Positions 58,092-64,000 of a stretch of 64,000 nucleotides of DNA are shown here, in pieces; the stretch's first letter is position 1, and every line of letters begins with the position of its first letter. The notes beneath the pieces were generated by a model. That model saw nothing but the letters and a program-made list of their open reading frames with translations. It did no database searches and had not been told where the DNA came from. Made by a program: the position numbers and the translations under genes. This DNA comes from Annulohypoxylon bovei var. microspora (taxonomy: Eukaryota > Ascomycota > Sordariomycetes > Xylariales > Hypoxylaceae). The stretch is from positions 186,001-250,000 of the forward strand of contig MU405226.1 in NCBI GenBank assembly GCA_022836615.1, in the 5' to 3' direction.

Positions 58092-60047
58092 ATGAAGCGC
58101 AAGCTAAACGAGAATGATGAGCCTGTCTCGATTGCAAAAGCAGAGACACCAAATACCGAAGTACTCCCTTTCACCTTCGCAAATCTCGGCCTCGACAGCA
58201 GGCTTCTTCAAGCCACAGCCCACCAGAATTGGCAAACGCCGACTTTAGTTCAAAGCAAGGCTATACCGCTAGCCATTGAGGGTTGCGATGTATTAGCAAA
58301 AGCCAAGACTGGCTCAGGGAAGACTGCCGCATACACTCTTCCCATCCTTCAGGCCATTCTCAAACGGAAACAGGTGTGAACCTACCCTACTCTGCAAATC
58401 ATGCTGCGCAGTAAGAAAAAACCTAACCTCGAAGTAGACATCGCCAGACTCTTTCACGGCCGCTCTAATTCTAGTTCCAACAAACGAATTAGTAACTCAG
58501 GTTACCAAAGTCCTCGAGTCTCTCACGTCGTTTTGTTCGAGGGAGATCAAAGTCTCTAAACTGTCCGACAAGCTCTCTGATGCTGCCCAGCGCGCTGTCC
58601 TCTCGGATTCGCCCGATATCGTAGTCGCAACGCCCTCAAGAGCATGGCACAATATCAAGAACTCTGCCTTGTCCTTGGAGAAACTTACCCACCTAGTTTT
58701 GGACGAGGCAGACCTTGTCTTGTCATACGGCTATGATGAAGATCTACAGAATGTTGCCTCGTCGCTACCGAAGGGGCTACAAACGACTCTCATGAGTGCG
58801 ACGTTGACCCCGGAAGTCAACACTTTAAAAGGACTTTTTTGTCGAAACCCTACTGTTCTAGACCTAGAAGAGCCCGACGACGATGGAGGGGGGGTTTCGC
58901 AGTACATAGTCAAGTATGACTGAACAACTCCCGTTTATGGATATATCACTAATGAATGTGTAGATGTGGCGAAGACGAGAAGTTTCTTCTTATTTATTGC
59001 ATGATAAAACTGGAGTTAATCAAAGGAAAGGCAATTATATTTGTCAGCGATGTCGACCGATGCTATCGATTGAAGTTGTTTTTCGAACAATTCGGAATAC
59101 GAAGCTGTCTCTTAAATTCCGAATTGCCAGTCAATTGTCGAATTCATGCTGTCGAAGAATTCAACAGAGGAGTTTACAATATTATCATTGCCTCTGATGA
59201 AAATGAGGTGATAGGTGATGAGAAAGATCAGTCTGACTTGGCCAACGAGGAGACTGTGAATGGCAGTCGTGGCAATGCTAGCAGCGAAGCGCCGGAAAAC
59301 AACACTCAACCCTCGGTCGTTGCTCCATCCACGAAGAAGCGCAAGCCTTCACGACGCGACAAGAATTACGGAGTATCCCGAGGGATCGACTTCCAAAATG
59401 TTGCAGTGGTCATCAACTTTGACCTCCCGCTATCGTCTCGCTCTTATCTACACAGGATCGGACGGACTGCGCGCGCCGGACAGACAGGTATGGCTTTGTC
59501 TTTCGTCATCCCGAAGGAAAAGTTTCGGAAACATATGCCTACTAGTATCGATACAGCGGAAAACGATGAGAAGGTGTTATCCAGGATTATGAAGCAGCAA
59601 GAAAAGCAGGGCCATGAAGTTAAACCGTATAATTTCGATATGAAGGCAGTTGAGGCTTTCCGCTATCGATTGAATGATGCTTTAAGAGCGGTAACAAAAG
59701 TTTCTATTCGCGAAGCAAGGTTGCGAGAACTTAAACAAGAATTGCTCAAGAGCGAGAGCCTGAAGCGACATTTTGAGGAGAACCCCTTGGAAGTGCGACA
59801 CCTTCGGCACGACGTTGAACTTCGAACAACGCGAAGCCAGCCTCATCTGAAGCATGTCCCCGATTATCTATTGCCGAAGGATGGTAAAAAGGCAATCACT
59901 CCAAATGAGGTTAGATTTGTGCCTTTCAAGAAGGTACTTGATGGGAAAGGCAGGAGAGGCAGAATCACCAAAGGCAGAGGCAGGAGGATAGGTGGCCGTA
60001 GGAATGACCCCTTAAAATCATTCAAGGCAAGATCCAAGACCAAGTAA
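58092..60047 (+). CDS. DBP9: DEAD-box ATP-dependent RNA helicase Dbp9
   Basis: Three exons, 58092-58373, 58438-58913 and 58964-60047, join in frame to 613 residues, typical of Dbp9. The motifs are in order: a Q motif (LGLDSRLLQATAHQNWQTPT), motif I AKTGSGKT at 71-78, motif II DEAD at 183-186, SAT at 214-216, IIFVSD, then a charged insertion of about 60 residues characteristic of Dbp9/DDX56. After it come RGID at 392-395 and HRIGRTAR at 416-423. The C-terminus is Lys/Arg-rich and suits RNA binding in the nucleolus. Yeast Dbp9 acts in 60S subunit biogenesis with Dbp6. In this window FCF2 serves the small subunit, but 42 kb separate them, so no link is implied. Confidence 0.96.
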
Positions 60048-60858
60048 TCCGATGTTGATACGGCTTATATAAGAGACATCTCATTGGTGATGTCCCTTCT
60101 CAACTAGTCACATAATCATAGATACCCATGAATACAAATGAATAATACCGCCTAAGCGCGCTTTGTTTGATTAACTACACCCCCGTGAACTTGCGTGAAC
60201 TTGAAGTATGCGATTTGACTAGAACTCAGAAGTCACAGTATTGTTCCTTCCATTCCATCTGTAAATCTGAGTTGATATGGGCCGGGACCCTGACTTGAAC
60301 CGTCTTGCTGTTCCCCCCCACCCCCCAAAAAGGGGTACCGGATTCAGGCCTGGGAGTGTTTCCCGAGTCGAATATGTCACTCCTAGCATTGCCACTTCCA
60401 CCATCTAATCTGTCAAATTCCAACAATCCTGGCACTTGGTCACAAACTCTAGTTGAAGGCTCCAGTCTCCTCCTCATCTCATTATCTACAGCCTCCTCTA
60501 CTACATACCGGCCTATATGGTCTCACCCATCTCTGGTCACCGCCAGATGTTACACATTTTCCAGTTTAATCTTCAACCCGAAGTTTACCTTGAAATCGTC
60601 TACATCTCGTCGTATCATTCTTTCTAAGTTCCCCTCCAGACTCTCGTACATAATCTCATCCTCATATCCTACATGAAAACACCAGTTGACAGGCGAACAA
60701 AGTATTGTCTCTTGATAATACAGCCATCTCTCTACTGGGGCATATTGCAAGTGTCTCTTTTCCAGGCGACAACACTACTTCCTGGCCAGAACCACCTGCT
60801 TAGTCTCTTGATAACTTGGCCATGGTCGCCCCAATTGTGATCTGACCGGGGAATTGCA
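60048..60858. other. Intergenic region DBP9 / unknown gene
   Basis: About 810 bases with the DBP9 3' end and the upstream region of the next gene. A C-then-A-then-G run (CCCCCCACCCCCCAAAAAGGGG-like) lies near 60314-60336. Open frames at 60219-60477 (-) and 60305-60676 (+) are unsupported. Confidence 0.45.
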
Positions 60859-63343
60859 ATGGGGGCAAATCAGTCAATGGAGCAAGAGCTAGGAATGGAC
60901 AAACATGGAGGGGGCAACCCTACCAGTCCATCCAGTCAAGCACTTAGCCGCTTAGTCAATGGCGTCGAGAGAGCCGAGTCGGCTCATGAAGATAGTCCTT
61001 GCCTGGGCCTTGAAGACAAACATGGCGTTAAAGACGAGCAGGGTGTTAAAGGCGACAACGGTGGTGAAGACAACGACGTTGAAGAAGACAATGGCGATAA
61101 AGATGAAGACGACGACATTGAAGATGACAATGGATCCGAAGAAGGTCGTAGTCTTAATGTTGGCCCCGACTTTAGTATCGTCCAATCTCAAAGCAGAAGA
61201 TATAGTCCCAGCAATGGGCCTAGTAGTAATGAAGGCGTAAAAGGGGGTCGTGATGTTGAAGACGCATCCTCGACAGCTCAGGGATACAACAAGGGCGGTC
61301 CATGCCTCCCAGCACAAGGGATAACAGAACAAGCCGCATCTAAAGAAGCTCAGCCGCGAGCTAAGAAAACAGCGGAGGGAAATTCAAGCTGCACACAATG
61401 CCTTAGTTCAAGTTTCTCTCTACCAGAAAAAGTTTCTGACTTCTCCCAAAACAACATGGATAGTTCCCCGAGTCCCCCGAGTCTTCATCTCATCAGAATT
61501 AAACGTTCTCACCACAGTGCCTTTACACGGATACCAAAGCCGGATATCATCAAAGCACTACAAGGACGACCTGCTATTGACTTCGATGGTGGATTGAAAC
61601 GCCCACTCACCATGGATGCCGCAGCAGAATGGGCCCAGAAGCGAGGCCGAAAGGAGGACTCGACTTCTGGCGAGGCCTTACCCCCTGCGAAGAAACGTAA
61701 GCATTCCTCGTATCCTCATCCTGTTACTAAGTTTCTTTCGTTGGCCGTGTACTTACTTACTTGGGTGGCACATAGCGAAGGTTGATATTAAAATCGACAC
61801 TCCCGATGCTGAAGTTAACGACGAAGAGGAACAAGAAGGTAATTGGGACTACGACTCTGAGCCCGATCGTTTTGTCCAAGACGAGACTCCACCATCTAGT
61901 GATGATTCCAGCGCGGGCGATACTCAAGTTTCCGCTACCCCAGTTGCCGCTGCTCGCGACGGCCCGACCAAGACCTTGGTACGTACACACTCATCTTGAA
62001 ATATGAATTAAAATTTCTGTAAGGAGTCTTCAACCTCTTCTAACGCTTAATTCCAGAAAAAGAAGGTGAAGGGTTCGAGTACCAAGACTAAGGTATGCGA
62101 AATACTCCAAGGAACTTCACGGAACCTTCATCTGACTTTACTATAGGAAGAGAAGAAGAAACAGCACGCAATGGTGGATAGATACAACACGCTCGCTCGA
62201 TCTTCGAAGTACAAGGCTTTGCATAGAGCTGTACTGTCTACTGTTAAGAGTCCTTCAGAGAAGGCGGCCATTGCCCAGGCCGCACTAGTCAACTGGGAAG
62301 ATATGATGGCAGAGGGCGTCAGTAAAGACAACGACCCCGAGACGATGAAGAGCCATCTCGCGAAGGCTAAAAGACCGGATTTCAAGACGAAAAGTAAGAA
62401 ACCAATACAAAATATCGAACACAGTTATCAAAATACTAACAATACTAGTTTAACTTCTTCATCGGAGGCAACTGGCGTGGAGGCGGAACGACGGAGAGAT
62501 GACTCGATCATCTCTGATATTGACGAGACACAATGCGTGCAACAGAAAACGGTTGCGGAAGGCCACAAGTTTGAGTACGCTCTCTACATAGCAAACAATA
62601 CACAGTCCCTTGCACGCTCTGACATTCGCGAAAATGCTACACAATTGCCAGAGTCCTTCACGGACCGTGAACAAGCCAACGCAAAGCTCCTCGAGCTCAC
62701 CCGGTATGAAAACTTCGAAGGTGATATAGACGCCGTCACTCGTAGGAATATCTTTGAATACACCCCGCTCAAACTGCTCAAGGCAGAGCTCACGCTGACT
62801 ACCGGAGAAGAGCGCGTCTTCTGGGTAGATAGACATCTCGTAGATCTACAAAAGCTCACTAAGCGACAACAGAGGTCGAAGAAGTGGTCTGCCAAGCGGC
62901 CTGCGCTGCCGCATTTCATCGTAGAGTGCGAGTTCATGACCCGTAGCATCAGCGAAACTCCTCAACAACCTTCAAGCGATGATAACGTAGACGGCGATAT
63001 CACGATGTCTGACGAAGTAGTCGGCGTCGAGACCGGCGACCTCGAGCTAGAACGACTGCCGCTCGCCACGTTCACCGACAGGACGCTAGCCAACGACCAC
63101 GCCGGCATGCTGTTCCTCCGCCACTCGGCCATCCGCGAGGAGATCCGCGGACCCCTAGACGACTTCTGGTGGGTGAACAACCCGGTCGCGGTGCACAGGG
63201 AGGCGGAGAAGAAGATAGGGAAAAGGGACGGGCTTTACGCCGCGGAGCTGTACACGATGGATATGAATACCCGGTTGGGGTTCGACTGGATCAGGGTCGC
63301 GGTCTACGCGGTGGATGATGTGACTGGGCCGCTGAATATCTAA
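60859..63343 (+). CDS. Large fungal protein of unknown function, probable N-myristoylation
   Basis: Exons 60859-61696, 61776-61978, 62057-62092 and 62147-63343 join in frame to 757 residues; the third exon is 36 nt. The N-terminus MGANQSMEQ fits the N-myristoylation signal (Gly2, small residue 3, Ser6). Residues about 50-110 are acidic with repeated Asn-Gly-Asp/Val-Glu-Asp units. The middle is basic and helical (KEEKKKQHAMVDRYNTLARSSKY). The last 250 residues form a globular domain with FEYALYIANNTQSLARSDI, FTDREQANAKLLE and VFWVDRHLVDLQKL, and end with FDWIRVAVYAVDDVTGPLN. I do not recognise the family. An intron-like segment at 62394-62448 is retained in this model because removing it gives an immediate stop. 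Confidence 0.75.
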
Positions 63344-64000
63344 GATAGGGGTGGGTGGTTGGGGATCTGGTCTACGGCTAAATTTATGGAGGTGGAGGGT
63401 TTTCACGATGGCTTGGGATGGTGGTTTGCAGATGCGAATGCTTTTCTATTCAATTTGATCATAAGGTGCTATGCAAATGCTACACGTTGATTTCTTCGAA
63501 TACTTGCCTTCATCGGTGGCACGATCAAACAGCAGAAATATCATAGCACTAGAAATACAAAATTGCGAGAAATTCAAAATAAGTACTTAAAACGGGGTTC
63601 TAAATGCTGACCGGAGGATGCCCCAGGAGAACGATCAGGAGTCGAGCACAGTAATTTTTAATAAATCTAGATGGGAAATTCCTAGGGTTAGTAAATTCGT
63701 AAAACACCCAATAGTAAGCCCGTAATAGGTAACAGCAGCTCAATACATGATACGGGAGAATGTAAAGCTGCAAAATATCGGCATGCCGGTCCGGGCCGGG
63801 CAGCTGACTGATGCACGCCCCCGAGAAATTTACCTAATTAGGAAGTACCGGTACCGGCCGATGTTATACGGCACCGGATTCCTTTCGGCAAAGTAAGTGT
63901 ATCGAGGCAGCTGCAACTGTTCCCTAGCAACCAGTCATGTTACCTATTTCACGGAAAGTGATTGATATTGCTTAGTTACTTAGTACTTAGTAGTGAATGA
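63344..64000. other. 3' flank of the unknown gene to the window edge
   Basis: About 660 bases, AT-rich at first, then with GCCGG/CCGG-rich words around 63785-63870 (TACCGGTACCGGCCG-like). No coding region or RNA gene seen. Confidence 0.45.

Noticed and set aside
60275..60310. GGTTCAAGTC on the minus strand, like a tRNA T loop
   Set aside because: The T stem does not pair and no cloverleaf could be built.

Overview
The window reads as nuclear DNA of a filamentous ascomycete. The genes have many short introns (about 45-80 nt) with GT..AG ends and CTAAC/CTGAC-like branch sites, and spacing is loose. The gene set is typical of Pezizomycotina: HapE-type HAP5, Bud4 with a C-terminal PH domain, a Pma-type proton pump and an AA1-like secreted protein. 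The style of the genes and the many TACCTA/TAGGTA words between them suggest a Sordariomycete, possibly Xylariales. That placement is inference only. No bacterial, viral, rRNA, tRNA or CRISPR feature was recognised. I rebuilt 17 protein genes by hand, choosing splice sites that keep the frame across every junction.

Layout: 1-3.6 kb is non-coding. From 3.6 to 11.8 kb lie a RING/PH-like/vWA protein and the exocyst subunit SEC15, both on the plus strand. HAP5 follows at 12.4-13.4 kb (minus), then FCF2 at 15.2-16.1 kb (plus) and VPS16 at 17.1-19.9 kb (plus). eIF4B is at 21.3-23.5 kb (minus). A Tim17-like membrane protein and an unannotated-looking 94-residue protein occupy 24.8-26.6 kb (plus). 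A block of four minus-strand genes follows at 28.2-37.3 kb: a GH1 beta-glucosidase, a GFA/CENP-V-fold protein, an SBF-like (SLC10A7/Rch1-type) transporter and a secreted AA1-like protein. The last of these stands alone in a gene-poor stretch (34.5-42.0 kb). The rest holds a polyglutamine-rich fungal protein (42.0-45.1, plus), BUD4 (46.3-51.0, minus), a second-type plasma-membrane H+-ATPase (52.5-55.9, minus), the ribosome-biogenesis helicase DBP9 (58.1-60.0, plus) and a large unknown, probably N-myristoylated protein (60.9-63.3, plus).

Functionally most of this is conserved housekeeping. SEC15, VPS16 and BUD4 serve polarised secretion, vacuolar fusion and septation. FCF2, DBP9 and eIF4B serve ribosome production and translation. 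HAP5 is a global CCAAT-binding regulator. The accessory part is GH1-GFA-SBF-AA1 plus the surrounding gene-poor DNA. I see no biosynthetic cluster and no intact transposon.

The points most worth a second look are: a 14-nt micro-exon in HAP5 and CCAAT boxes upstream of it; an eIF4B whose start codon sits on a 4-nt coding exon; a vWA domain lacking the first MIDAS aspartate next to a RING; a GFA-fold protein without the middle cysteine pair; the isolated AA1-like secreted gene; and the unknown 757-residue protein with a myristoylation signal and a frame-breaking intron-like segment.
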